A stretch of 64,000 nt of DNA, taken from assembly GCA_020632915.1 (NCBI GenBank), contig JACKEP010000007.1, forward strand, positions 124,001 through 188,000, read 5' to 3'. Within the stretch, counting starts at the first letter, position 1, and the number at the start of each line of letters is the position of its first letter. The translations under genes and the position numbers were made by a program. This document shows positions 26,078 to 38,326 of this stretch, piece by piece. The notes below the pieces were generated by a model, which was not told where the DNA came from, made no database searches, and saw only the letters and a program-made list of their open reading frames with translations. This stretch comes from Alphaproteobacteria bacterium. GTDB taxonomy: Bacteria > Myxococcota_A > UBA796 > GCA-2862545.

Positions 26078-26099
26078 ACAAACGATGCAGGATGGCGCC

Positions 26100-27008
26100 A
26101 TGCACGATGCCGAGGGCTTCGACGCCTTCGTCGCTGTGGTCGAACGGGGCAGCCTCGCGGCGGCGGCGCGGGAGCTGGGCGTGCCGCGCCCCACGCTGTC
26201 GCGTCAGCTCGCCCGCCTGGAGGAACGGCTCGGCGTCAGCCTGCTCCACCGCACCACGCGCCGCGTGGTCACCACCCGCGCGGGCGAGGCGCTGTACCCC
26301 AGGGCGCGACGCGTGCTCGATGAGGCGGCGGCCGCGGTCGACGACGTCCGCCGTCAGGACGACGTGCCCCGCGGACTGCTCCGGGTCACGGCACCCACCG
26401 CATTCGACGGCGTGGTCGACGACCTGTTCTCGGGCTTCCTGGCGCGCTGGCCCGAGGTCTCGCTCGAGCTGCTCGTCACGCCGCGCCACGTCGACCTCGT
26501 CGCGGAGGGCTTCGACGTCGCCATCCGCGCGGGCGCGCTCGTCCACCCCGAGCTGGTCGCGCGGCGGCTCATGGCCACCGACCTGATCGCCGTCGCCAGT
26601 CCCGCGTTCCTGGCCCGCCACGGCACGCCGACCGATGTCGACACCCTCGCCCGCATGCCGTGCGTGCTGGCGGTGGCCGAGAACGGCCCGCCCACCACCG
26701 CGTGGCCGCTGCGCGACGGCGGGAGCGTCACGGTCGACGGCCCCTTCCGCAGCAACGACCTGTTCGCTCGGCGCGGGGCCACCCTCGCCGGCCTGGGTGT
26801 GGGCCTCGTGCCCCACCACGTCGTCCGCGGCGCGCTCGCCGACGGCCGACTGGTGCAGGTGCTCGCCGATGTCGTGGGAGCCCCGAGCCACGCCTGGGTG
26901 GTGTGGCCCGAGCGCGCCTACCTCGAACCCAAGGTGCGGGCGTTCGTCGACCACGTGGTGGCGGCCTTCGCGCTGCCCGGCGCCGGGACGTGCCCCGACG
27001 GTGCCTGA
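26100..27008 (+). CDS. LysR-family transcriptional regulator
   Basis: 302 residues from ATG 26100; an in-frame ATG at 26085 is possible, but 26100 has an AGGA-type site and gives the usual N terminus. Residues about 3-62 are the LysR winged HTH (FVAVVERGSLAAAARELGVP...TLSRQLARLEERLGVSLLHRTTR). About 90-290 is the substrate-binding domain (PRGLLRVTAP, FDVAIRAGAL, GVGLVPHHVV), similar to the group that controls DoxX or oxidoreductase genes. It probably binds the dyad in the divergent region and regulates the DoxX gene and itself. The inducer is unknown. Confidence 0.92.
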   Translation: MHDAEGFDAFVAVVERGSLAAAARELGVPRPTLSRQLARLEERLGVSLLHRTTRRVVTTRAGEALYPRARRVLDEAAAAVDDVRRQDDVPRGLLRVTAPTAFDGVVDDLFSGFLARWPEVSLELLVTPRHVDLVAEGFDVAIRAGALVHPELVARRLMATDLIAVASPAFLARHGTPTDVDTLARMPCVLAVAENGPPTTAWPLRDGGSVTVDGPFRSNDLFARRGATLAGLGVGLVPHHVVRGALADGRLVQVLADVVGAPSHAWVVWPERAYLEPKVRAFVDHVVAAFALPGAGTCPDGA

Positions 27009-27018
27009 CGCCGGCGCT

Positions 27019-27049
27019 TGAGTTTTGCGCAAGGTCCACTGCTTACGAC
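27019..27049 (+). promoter_or_regulatory. Third copy of the dioxygenase-regulon box
   Basis: Upstream of the exported dioxygenase gene the core TGCGCAAGGT (27026-27035) recurs. TGAGT (27019-27023) precedes CAAGG (27030-27034) with an 11-bp period, and TACGAC (27044-27049) begins 9 nt after CAAGG. The same architecture lies in front of the other dioxygenase operon (44035-44066) and the small envelope gene (40952-40983). The upstream half-site is the weakest of the three. Confidence 0.5.
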
Positions 27050-27087
27050 GTCTCCAGCGGCACACCGATGCCGCGAAGGAGGCAGCG

Positions 27088-27903
27088 ATGCACGACGACG
27101 ACTCCCGGGGTCTGGCCAACGATCTGGCGCGGATGACGGAGCTCCTCGACCGTCGCCAGGTCCTCACCTGGTTCGCGGCGGCCGCCGGGGTGGGCCTCGT
27201 CGGCTGTGAGTCCGAGGGGACGATCGGCACGATCGGTGTCGACACCGGAGACTGGGACACGGCGCTCGACACCACCCTGCCCGACAGCTGCGCCGACATC
27301 CCCGAGGAGACGGCCGGCCCCTACCCCGGCGACGGGTCGAACGGCCCGAACGCGCTGACCCTCGACGACATCGTCCGCAGCGACATCCGCACGAGCATCG
27401 GCAGCATGAGCGGGACCGCGGCGGGTGTGGTGCTGCGGGTGCGGATGCGCATCCTCGACGCCGCCACATGCACGCCCCTGGCCGGCCACGCCGTCTACCT
27501 CTGGCACTGCACGCAGGACGGCAAGTACTCGCTCTACACCGACGCGAACCAGAACTACCTGCGCGGCGTCCAGGTCACCGACGACGACGGCTGGGTCCAG
27601 TTCACCACGATCTACCCGGGCTGCTACTCGGGGCGGTGGCCGCACATCCACTTCGAGGTCTACGCCAGCCTCGCCGCCACCAGCAGCGCGCGCAACACCG
27701 TGGCCACCAGCCAGATCGCGATGCCCGAGGGGGCCTGCGACACGGTGTTCGCCTCCTCCGGCTACGAGGCCTCGGTGTCGAACTTCGCCCGGATCACCCT
27801 GGCGTCCGACAACGTGTTCAGCGACGGCGCGTCGCTGCAGACGCCGTCGATCAGCGGCAGCGTGGACGACGGGTACGCGATCGCGCTCGACGTCGCGGTG
27901 TAG
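27088..27903 (+). CDS. Exported lipoprotein intradiol dioxygenase (protocatechuate 3,4-dioxygenase-like)
   Basis: 271 residues; ATG 27088 follows AAGGAGG with 5-nt spacing. A Tat-like LDRRQVL motif precedes a hydrophobic stretch and lipobox LVGC (Cys40), so the enzyme should be folded before export and lipid-anchored. The rest resembles the intradiol ring-cleavage dioxygenase fold: GHAVYLWHC with the downstream GKYSLY Tyr, LRGVQVTDDDGWVQFTTIYPG, and the iron site CYSGRWPHIHFEV (one Tyr, two His). The family cleaves catechols between the hydroxyls using Fe(III). A paralogous exported enzyme lies at 43159-44016. Their shared upstream box suggests co-regulation. The substrate is unknown; extracellular catechols or lignin-derived aromatics are candidates. 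Confidence 0.88.
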   Translation: MHDDDSRGLANDLARMTELLDRRQVLTWFAAAAGVGLVGCESEGTIGTIGVDTGDWDTALDTTLPDSCADIPEETAGPYPGDGSNGPNALTLDDIVRSDIRTSIGSMSGTAAGVVLRVRMRILDAATCTPLAGHAVYLWHCTQDGKYSLYTDANQNYLRGVQVTDDDGWVQFTTIYPGCYSGRWPHIHFEVYASLAATSSARNTVATSQIAMPEGACDTVFASSGYEASVSNFARITLASDNVFSDGASLQTPSISGSVDDGYAIALDVAV

Positions 27904-27910
27904 GGAACGC

Positions 27911-27951
27911 GTCGGAGAAAGTTGACGTGTCGGAAAGTTCCGACGTATAGG
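27911..27951 (+). promoter_or_regulatory. ArsR-type operator/promoter, probably leaderless
   Basis: TTGACG (27922-27927), an 18-bp gap and TATAGG (27946-27951) form a promoter. Exactly between them is a 16-bp dyad GTCGGAA-AG-TTCCGAC (27929-27944). A degenerate copy of the same 16-mer lies at 27911-27926. The expected transcription start is at or next to the A of ATG 27958, and no ribosome binding site precedes that ATG. This is the textbook arrangement for autorepression by an ArsR protein. Confidence 0.75.
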
Positions 27952-27957
27952 GTCGGC

Positions 27958-28269
27958 ATGCCACCCGACGTCTTCGACGCCATCGCGAATCCGATCCGCC
28001 GCGATCTCCTCCGCCTGCTCGCGGAAGGCCCCAAGGCCGTCCACGAGCTGGCGGCCCACTTCGACCGTGGGCGTCCCGCGATCTCGGAGCACCTCAAGGT
28101 GCTGCGCGACGTCGGGCTCGTCGCCGACGAGGCCCAGGGCCGCCACCGGATCTACCGCCTCGACGCGCGGCCCCTGCGCGACGTGCAGGACTGGGTGGGC
28201 ACCTACGAGCGCTTCTGGCGCGACCGCATGGCGCGGCTCGCGTTCCTGCTCGACGAGGACGACCCATGA
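27958..28269 (+). CDS. ArsR-family winged-helix regulator
   Basis: 103 residues from ATG 27958, which lacks a Shine-Dalgarno and is probably translated from a leaderless mRNA. The sequence is a compact winged helix: FDAIANPIRRDLLRLLAEGPKAVHELA, recognition helix RPAISEHLKVLRDVGLVADE, wing RHRIYRLD. No metal-binding Cys motif is present, and the C-terminal helix (VQDWVGTYERFWRDRM) matches the ArsR subgroup that pairs with SRPBCC/AHSA1 genes. Its stop overlaps the next start (ATGA). It likely represses its own operon via the dyad in its promoter. Confidence 0.92.
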   Translation: MPPDVFDAIANPIRRDLLRLLAEGPKAVHELAAHFDRGRPAISEHLKVLRDVGLVADEAQGRHRIYRLDARPLRDVQDWVGTYERFWRDRMARLAFLLDEDDP

Positions 28270-28685
28270 GCAAGGCCACGATCCGCGCCACGTGGACGCT
28301 TCCCCACCCGCCCGAGCGCGTCTGGCGCGCGCTCGCCGACCCCGCTCGCCTGTCCCGGTGGCTGATGCCGTCCGACCTGCGGGCCGAGGTCGGCGCGGTC
28401 GGCACGTTCGACGCCGGTCCGTGGGGCGAGGTCACCTGTGAGGTGCTCGAGGTGGTGCCGCCGACGCGCCTGGTGTGGACGTGGCGCAACCCGCCGCTCG
28501 ACACCGTGGTCACCTGGACGCTCACCCCGCACGCCGACGGCACCACTGTGGTGCTGGAGCACGCCGGCTTCGATCTCGACGACCCGATGCAGCGCATGGC
28601 GTACGACGGCATGGGCGGCGGCTGGACGGCGGCGATCCCCGAGCGGCTCCGCGCGCTCCTCGCGTCCGACGACGGGGCCGCGTAG
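28266..28685 (+). CDS. SRPBCC/AHSA1 domain protein
   Basis: 139 residues, ATG overlapping the ArsR stop by 4 nt. The AHSA1/START-like fold is visible: TWTLPHPPERVWRALADPARLSRWLMP at the start, GTFDAGPWGEVTCEVLEVVPPTRLVWTW in the middle, and the terminal helix GGGWTAAIPERLRALL. The ArsR-SRPBCC gene pair is common in many bacteria; the ligand is usually unknown and a small hydrophobic molecule is assumed. It is cytosolic, without signal. Confidence 0.92.
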   Translation: MSKATIRATWTLPHPPERVWRALADPARLSRWLMPSDLRAEVGAVGTFDAGPWGEVTCEVLEVVPPTRLVWTWRNPPLDTVVTWTLTPHADGTTVVLEHAGFDLDDPMQRMAYDGMGGGWTAAIPERLRALLASDDGAA

Positions 28686-28801
28686 CCGTCCGGGACGGTG
28701 GGCCCGGCATCGCGGGTTGCGACCGGCTGCAGGTGTCGCTCCGCGATCCGATCCCCTCCGCGGGGGACGCGGTAGACTCCGCGCGCCTCGGAGGACTCGT
28801 C

Positions 28802-31582
28802 ATGCTCGTGCTGCTGGCCACCCTCGCCACCGCCTTCGCCATGCCCCCCCAGCCGCCGTGGGAGCAGGTGCCGCTGCCCCTGGAGCGCACGCTGGGCGAG
28901 GTGTGCTTCCCGTCGGGGCTGAGGGTGACGCTGCGGGTAGACCACCGCCAGCCGGTGGTGTCGGTGGCGGCCGTGGTCGACCGCGGCAGCAACGACGACC
29001 CGAAGGACAAGCCCGGCGCGTCGTGGCTGCTCCAACGCGCCTGGTACGACGCCCGCCCCGGCGGCGGCGCCACGGTGGCCGAGCGCCTGCAGGCGGTCGG
29101 GGCGCGGTCCAACGCCGTGGCGATGGCCGACAGCACGGTGTGGATCTCGGCCGGTCCGTCCGACGCCCTGTCCACGCTGCTGACGCTCGAGGGCGCCCGT
29201 CTCACCGACCCGCTCGGCGGCCTCGACGCCGATGCGCTGTCGCGCGTGCAGGCGCGGGCCGACGCCGCCCTCGTCGACGGCCTCGACGCGCCGATGTCGC
29301 TGCTCGCCCGCGCCATGCCCGCCGGCTTCTTCCCGGCTGGCATCGCCCGCGACGACGCACCGCTGAACCCGGCCGCCATCGACGCCCTCACCCCCGCCGA
29401 CCTCGTCGCCTGGTCGCGCAACCTGCGCCCAGGAGCCGTCACGCTCTACATCAGCGGCGACTTCGACATCCAGGCCGTCAGCCGCATGGTGCAGGACACC
29501 TTCCCGGACAAGGTGCTGTTCGAGAAGGCCGACGGCACCCGCCCCGAGGCCGGCGAGTGCAAGGTGCGCACCCTGCCCACCGAGCAGGTGCCCCCCAAGC
29601 GCGACAAGAAGGCGCCGCTGACCGCCGTGGTGGGTCCGGTGGACGCACCCACGCTGCTGGTGGGCTGGTCGCTGCCGGACGGCTTCGGCGATCTGCAGGG
29701 CACCCTCGATCTCGCGGGCAAGTTCTGGGAGCGCCGCATCATCGAGATGTTCATCGACGAGTCCGCCTCGCGTGAGCAGCACTACGACCCGCGCTGCTCC
29801 GTGGTGCACGAGCGCGGCGCCTCCGCCTACCTGTGCCGCATCCACCTGCCCGAGGGCACCGACCCCAACCGCCTCAAGACCGCCTTCCTCGACGCGCTGA
29901 CCCGCACGAACATGCCGATCGCGCTGGAGGACCGCTGGATCACCGTGCAGCGCATCTACGAGGTCATCGACACCTCGCTGGCGATGGGCGCGTTCACCCC
30001 CCTGCAGGGCGACGACCTCATCACCGACGTGCGCGGCAACGTCGCCAAGGGCCAGCCCCTGTGGTTCCTCGACCGGGTGATGAGCCTCAACCAGATCGAC
30101 ACGGCCAAGATCCGCGACTTCGTCGACACGTGGCTCAAGCCCGATCAGGCGATGGCCCGCGTCGTCGTTCCCCCGGGGGCTTCCCCCGAGGCGGCCCTCG
30201 CGGCGAAGGGCAAGGTGCCGTCGTACGAGCAGGGCGGCCGCAAGGTGGCGCTGGACCCGCGCGTGGTCCCCGACGACACACCGCTGCCGGTCGAAGCGCG
30301 GCTGCCCGTGGCGCCCGGCGCCGCCCCCGTGCCCGCCCCGCATCTGGGCGCCGTCGCGAGCAAGGTGCTGCCCAACGGCGTGCGCCTCGTGGCCCTGCGC
30401 TACGACGAGCTGCCGCTGGTGCGGACGTCGGTGGTGGTCAACGACCCCAGCCTCGCCGAGTCCAAGCGGGGCATGGGCCAGTGGGCGTGGGAGATGCTGC
30501 GGTTCAACACCACCGTGGAGCTCCCCGCCCCCCGCTACACCGAGGCCGGCGCGATCATCGGCACGCGCTACACCGCGTCCCACGCGCCCGATGCCGACCA
30601 GCTCGTCGCGCGCGGCACGGCCGGCAACCTCGACGGCATGCTCTGGCTGCTGCGGGCGATGACCGCCGGATCGACCACGCTCGACTCAGGCGGCATGCGC
30701 CGGGAGATGCAGCTCCTGGCCGACGAGATGATCGGCCTGCGCGACGCCGACCCCGCGGCCCGGGCCGACCACGCCCGCAAGGCCCACGTGCTGGGTGCAG
30801 CCCACCCCCTGGCGATGGACCGGTGGGACCAGATCAAGGTGGCGTCGTCGCTGCCGTTCACCGCCCTGCTCGCCGAGCTCGAGCGCCTGTGGGCGCCGGG
30901 CAACCTCACGGTGGCCATCGTCGGCGGCACCGACGCCACGGAGGCCCTGCAGCTCGCCGAGGAGATGTGGTCCGACTACACGCGCAAGGGCGGCGCCAAG
31001 GCCGACCCCGAGCCCGTGCCCCAGGTGGTGCCGGCCGCCCCCCGCGCGTGGTCGACCGCCGACGCCGGACGCCAGCGCACCGCCTTCGGCCTGACGTGCG
31101 CCCCGACCCCGGCCAGCTCGCCCGCCTGGCAAGCCGTCGGCGCAGAGCTCGTCCGCCAGGTGGCGTGGGCGGCACTCGCCGGCGACGCCGAGGCCCTGCC
31201 GCCCGACGTCACCGTGCCCACGTGGCGCGACGCCGCCGTGCTCGACCTGACCGCGAGCCTGCCGTCCGCGCGCGCGCAGGCGCTCGGCCAGGCCGTGGTG
31301 GATGCGTTCCGACGGCTGGCCAAGGACGGCCCCACCGCGACGGAGCTCGCGAGCGCCATCCGCGCCGCCCAGGCCGACCACCTGCTCGCGATGGCCGACG
31401 CCGACCGCGTGCTGGAGGCGCTCGTCCGTCACGGCCAGGACCTGCCGACCTGGGCCGCCGCGGAGCACGCGGCGCTCGGTGCGGTGACCGCGGCGGACGT
31501 CGTGGCGTGGCTCGCATCGTGTAGGGGCCACGAGGCGGTGACGACCGTCGGCCCCGCCGAGGTGACGCTCAGCCTGCCGTAG
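28802..31582 (+). CDS. M16-like (pitrilysin-fold) protein lacking the zinc motif
   Basis: 926 residues; ATG 28802 with GGAGG seven nt upstream and a TAGACT -10-like box at 28773-28778. A short signal peptide (MLVLLATLATAFA) leads to two M16-type halves. In active M16 peptidases the first half carries HxxEH after a GSR-x-E-x-x-x-x-x-G segment; here the equivalent GSNDDPKDKPGASWLLQR reads WLLQR. The second half has GMGQWAWEMLRFNT, again without His. The fold markers NAVAMADSTVWISAGPSDALSTLLTLEGARL and VTLYISGDFD are kept. It is therefore probably a non-catalytic periplasmic M16 homologue. Partner proteins are unknown; no processing peptidase is adjacent. Confidence 0.8.
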   Translation: MLVLLATLATAFAMPPQPPWEQVPLPLERTLGEVCFPSGLRVTLRVDHRQPVVSVAAVVDRGSNDDPKDKPGASWLLQRAWYDARPGGGATVAERLQAVGARSNAVAMADSTVWISAGPSDALSTLLTLEGARLTDPLGGLDADALSRVQARADAALVDGLDAPMSLLARAMPAGFFPAGIARDDAPLNPAAIDALTPADLVAWSRNLRPGAVTLYISGDFDIQAVSRMVQDTFPDKVLFEKADGTRPEAGECKVRTLPTEQVPPKRDKKAPLTAVVGPVDAPTLLVGWSLPDGFGDLQGTLDLAGKFWERRIIEMFIDESASREQHYDPRCSVVHERGASAYLCRIHLPEGTDPNRLKTAFLDALTRTNMPIALEDRWITVQRIYEVIDTSLAMGAFTPLQGDDLITDVRGNVAKGQPLWFLDRVMSLNQIDTAKIRDFVDTWLKPDQAMARVVVPPGASPEAALAAKGKVPSYEQGGRKVALDPRVVPDDTPLPVEARLPVAPGAAPVPAPHLGAVASKVLPNGVRLVALRYDELPLVRTSVVVNDPSLAESKRGMGQWAWEMLRFNTTVELPAPRYTEAGAIIGTRYTASHAPDADQLVARGTAGNLDGMLWLLRAMTAGSTTLDSGGMRREMQLLADEMIGLRDADPAARADHARKAHVLGAAHPLAMDRWDQIKVASSLPFTALLAELERLWAPGNLTVAIVGGTDATEALQLAEEMWSDYTRKGGAKADPEPVPQVVPAAPRAWSTADAGRQRTAFGLTCAPTPASSPAWQAVGAELVRQVAWAALAGDAEALPPDVTVPTWRDAAVLDLTASLPSARAQALGQAVVDAFRRLAKDGPTATELASAIRAAQADHLLAMADADRVLEALVRHGQDLPTWAAAEHAALGAVTAADVVAWLASCRGHEAVTTVGPAEVTLSLP

Positions 31583-32183
31583 CCCCCGGGTCCTTGCGCG
31601 CGAGCACCTGCACCACGGCGGCCATGCCGCTGTGGTAGCGCCCCTCGCGCACCTCGCGCTCGGTCTCCACCGCGTGCAGGAACGTGAGCCCGGCGAGCTC
31701 GGCGCGCAGGCCCTCCAGGGTCATCGTGAGCTCGGCCACCGGCGGACCGCCCGTGCCGCGCCCCACCTGGGCCGGGGTGTAGGCCTCGAGCACGAACACA
31801 CCGCCCGGCGCGAGGCCCTGCACCACCGCGGCGTGCACCGCGCGCCGGACGGGCGGCGGCACGTGCGCCGAGATCGACACGATGCCGCTCCACGCACCCG
31901 CCGCGATCGGCAGCTCGGCCAGGTCGGCCACCACGGTGTGCAGCGGCACCCCCCGCGCCGCCGCGAGCTCCGCCGCCCGCGCCATCCCGACCGGGGACTG
32001 GTCGACCGCGGTGACGTCGTGTCCGCGCGCGGCCAGCCACACCGCGTTGCGACCCTGCCCCTCGGCGAGGCAGAGCACCGGCCCGCGCGGGATCCGGTCG
32101 GCGACGGAGACGAGGAAGTCGTTGGGCGCGGTGCCGTAGGCGTAGTCGGCCTCGGCGTAGCGCTCGTCCCAGAACTGCTTCAC
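31569..32183 (-). CDS. SAM-dependent methyltransferase (TehB-like class I)
   Basis: 204 residues from GTG 32183, chosen because GGAGG lies five nt upstream; longer open sequence has no such site. It starts FWDERYAEADYAYGTAPNDFL, typical of the tellurite-resistance/thiopurine-type methyltransferases. Motif I is VLCLAEGQGRNAVWLAARGH, followed by VTAVDQS and motif post-I. It methylates an unknown small substrate in the cytosol. Its 3' end overlaps the convergent M16-like gene by 14 bp. Confidence 0.87.
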   Translation of the reverse strand: MKQFWDERYAEADYAYGTAPNDFLVSVADRIPRGPVLCLAEGQGRNAVWLAARGHDVTAVDQSPVGMARAAELAAARGVPLHTVVADLAELPIAAGAWSGIVSISAHVPPPVRRAVHAAVVQGLAPGGVFVLEAYTPAQVGRGTGGPPVAELTMTLEGLRAELAGLTFLHAVETEREVREGRYHSGMAAVVQVLARKDPGATAG

Positions 32184-32294
32184 GGACACCTCCAGGTCCA
32201 GGCGTAGCGCGGGGCCCGCACGCCCGACCGCCCCGCAGACGGTTCGCCACGGTTTGGCACGATCCGACCCCGACGGGAGCCGCATCGCCTGCCG

Positions 32295-32308
32295 GCGTTA
32301 CCCTGCGC
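32295..32308 (+). promoter_or_regulatory. Candidate promoter element of the RND operon
   Basis: GCGTTACCCTGCGC with a TACCCT -10-like hexamer (32299-32304), 23 nt before the GTG at 32328. The identical 14-mer precedes the propeller/phosphoesterase gene (17468-17481). Confidence 0.4.
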
Positions 32309-32327
32309 CGGCCACGGGAGGAGCCGG

Positions 32328-33493
32328 GTGCGCGTCGCCACACCCCTGCCAACGCTGCTGGTCGCCGTCGCGTGTGTCGCCGCGTGTGCGGGCGGCGGAG
32401 CCGGCGACGCCTCGGTCGATCGCGCGGTCCCGGTGGCGCTCGGTCCCGTCGAGCACGGCCCGATCACCCTACGGCGCACGCTGTACGGCACCCTGGAGGC
32501 GAGCGCCCAGCTCACGGTGACCACCGTCGTCAGCGGACGCATCGCGACGATGCCGGTGGCGCTGGGCGACCCGGTGCGCTCGGGACAGGTCGTGGCCACC
32601 CTCGATCGCGACGACGTGGGCCAGGCCGTGCGCCAGGCCACCGCCAGCCTCGCCGTCGCCCAGGCCAACGCCGCCCAGACCGGCGTGCAGGCCGACATCG
32701 CCACGCGCGCCCTGGAGCGCGCCCGGACGCTGCGCGCTGCCGGCGCCATCGCCGACGCCGAGCTCGACGACGCCGCCTCCGACGCCGAGCGGGCCCGCGC
32801 GCAGGCCGAGGTGGCGCAGGCCGAGGTCACCCAGGCCCAGGCGAGCGTGGCCACGGCGCGGGTCAAGCTCGACGACACGGCGATCGTGGCCCGGTGGGAT
32901 GGCGACGACGTGCGCTACGTGGCCGCCCGGCGGGCGGACCCGGGCACCATCGTGTCGGCGAACACGGCGCTGCTCACCATCGTCGACACCGACCCGCTCC
33001 GCGCCGTCGTGCACGTCACCGAGCGCGACCACACGCTGCTGCACGCCGGCCAGGCCGTCACCCTGTCCACAGACGCCCACCCGGGCAGCACGTTCACCGC
33101 CCGCGTCGACCGCGTGGCGCCGGTGTTCGACCCCGACTCCCGGCAGGCGCGCGTCGAGCTCGTCGTCGACAACCCCGACGGGCGGTTGAGCCCCGGCGGC
33201 TTCGTGCGCGCCGACGTGGTGCTCGACACCGTCGACGACGCCACCGTCGTGCCCGTCGACGCGCTCGTGACCCGCGACGACGCCACCGTCGTGTTCGTGC
33301 TGGACGCCGACGGCACCCACGTCGCCCAGCGCCCGGTCACCGTGGGCATCCGCGACGGGGATCGCGTGGCCGTCACGGGCACCGGCATCGACGGCCAGGT
33401 GGTCGTGCTCGGCCAGCAGCAGCTGCGCGACGGCAGCGCCGTCGTGGTCCCTGTCGGAGAGGACGCCCGCGGCGAGGCGGCGGCGGAGGGCGG

Positions 33494-33497
<4 letters not shown>
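32328..33497 (+). CDS. RND efflux periplasmic adaptor lipoprotein (HlyD/AcrA type)
   Basis: 389 residues; GTG 32328 with GGGAGGA upstream. A lipoprotein signal ends in VAAC. The adaptor domains are in order: barrel-lipoyl segment (GRIATMPVALGDPVRSGQVVATLD), an Ala-rich coiled-coil hairpin at about 95-180 (AVAQANAAQTGV...AEVAQAEVTQAQASVATARVK), lipoyl return (RRADPGTIVSANTALLTIVDTDPLRAVVHV) and beta-barrel/membrane-proximal parts. It links an inner-membrane RND pump to an outer-membrane channel. It overlaps the pump gene by 4 nt (ATGA). No outer-membrane factor gene is adjacent. Confidence 0.93.
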
Positions 33498-36568
<3,071 letters not shown>

Positions 36569-36571
36569 CCG

Positions 36572-37027
36572 CTACTCGGCGTCGTCACCCCAGCGATCGG
36601 TCTCGTCACACGCCGACAGCGTCACGCCCGGGCAGGTGTTGAGCAGGTCGACGCCACCGCAGTCCTCGCGCACGAGGTCGACGTCGCTGAAGCTGTCCTT
36701 CGACGTGTCGCGGAACGACACCACGCCGCAGCCCGAGCCGGTGGGCACCACGTAGTAGTGGTTGGTGATGGGGTCGCCCTCGACGGTGACGAAGCGCACG
36801 CTGTAGCGCGCCGGCGTGCACGCCCCGAAGGCGTCGACCAGGCAGCCGCCCCCCTCGGTGTCGGGGTCGGACCCGAAGCACTGGCCGCTGTAGGCGAAGC
36901 TGCCGCAGTCCTCGAACGACACGCCCGCGTCGTCCTCGAAGTCGAGGAGCACCGCCTCCACGTCCACCGGCCCCGCGTTCCCGCCGCAGCTCGCCGCGAC
37001 CGCCACCGCCACCCATGCCCCGCGCAT
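36572..37027 (-). CDS. Small Cys-rich lipoprotein of unknown function
   Basis: 151 residues; ATG 37027 with GGGAGGA three nt upstream. A short signal ends in AASC. The mature part is acidic with ten or so Cys residues, including FEDCGSF, SGQCFGSD, GGGCLVD, GACTPA, GSGCGVV, REDCGG and NTCPG, which could form disulfides in the periplasm. There is a beta-rich centre (ARYSVRFVTVEGDPITNHYYVVP). No family is recognised. It is convergent with the RND pump and divergent from the formaldehyde genes. Confidence 0.65.
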   Translation of the reverse strand: MRGAWVAVAVAASCGGNAGPVDVEAVLLDFEDDAGVSFEDCGSFAYSGQCFGSDPDTEGGGCLVDAFGACTPARYSVRFVTVEGDPITNHYYVVPTGSGCGVVSFRDTSKDSFSDVDLVREDCGGVDLLNTCPGVTLSACDETDRWGDDAE

Positions 37028-37212
37028 CCGTCCTCCCGTGTGGACCGGAGTGTGCCCGACGGCGCCCCGCGTGTCACGCCCGCGGCACGATCGCCTGCGC
37101 GCCGCGTCACCACCGCGATCGTCGGCACACGAATCGCGACGTCTCGACCGCCCCGCCGCGACGCGGGAGGCGGTATGACCCCCAGGACCGTTCCCGCGCC
37201 CCGGAGGCACCC

Positions 37213-38319
<1,107 letters not shown>

Positions 38320-38326
38320 GGTGACC

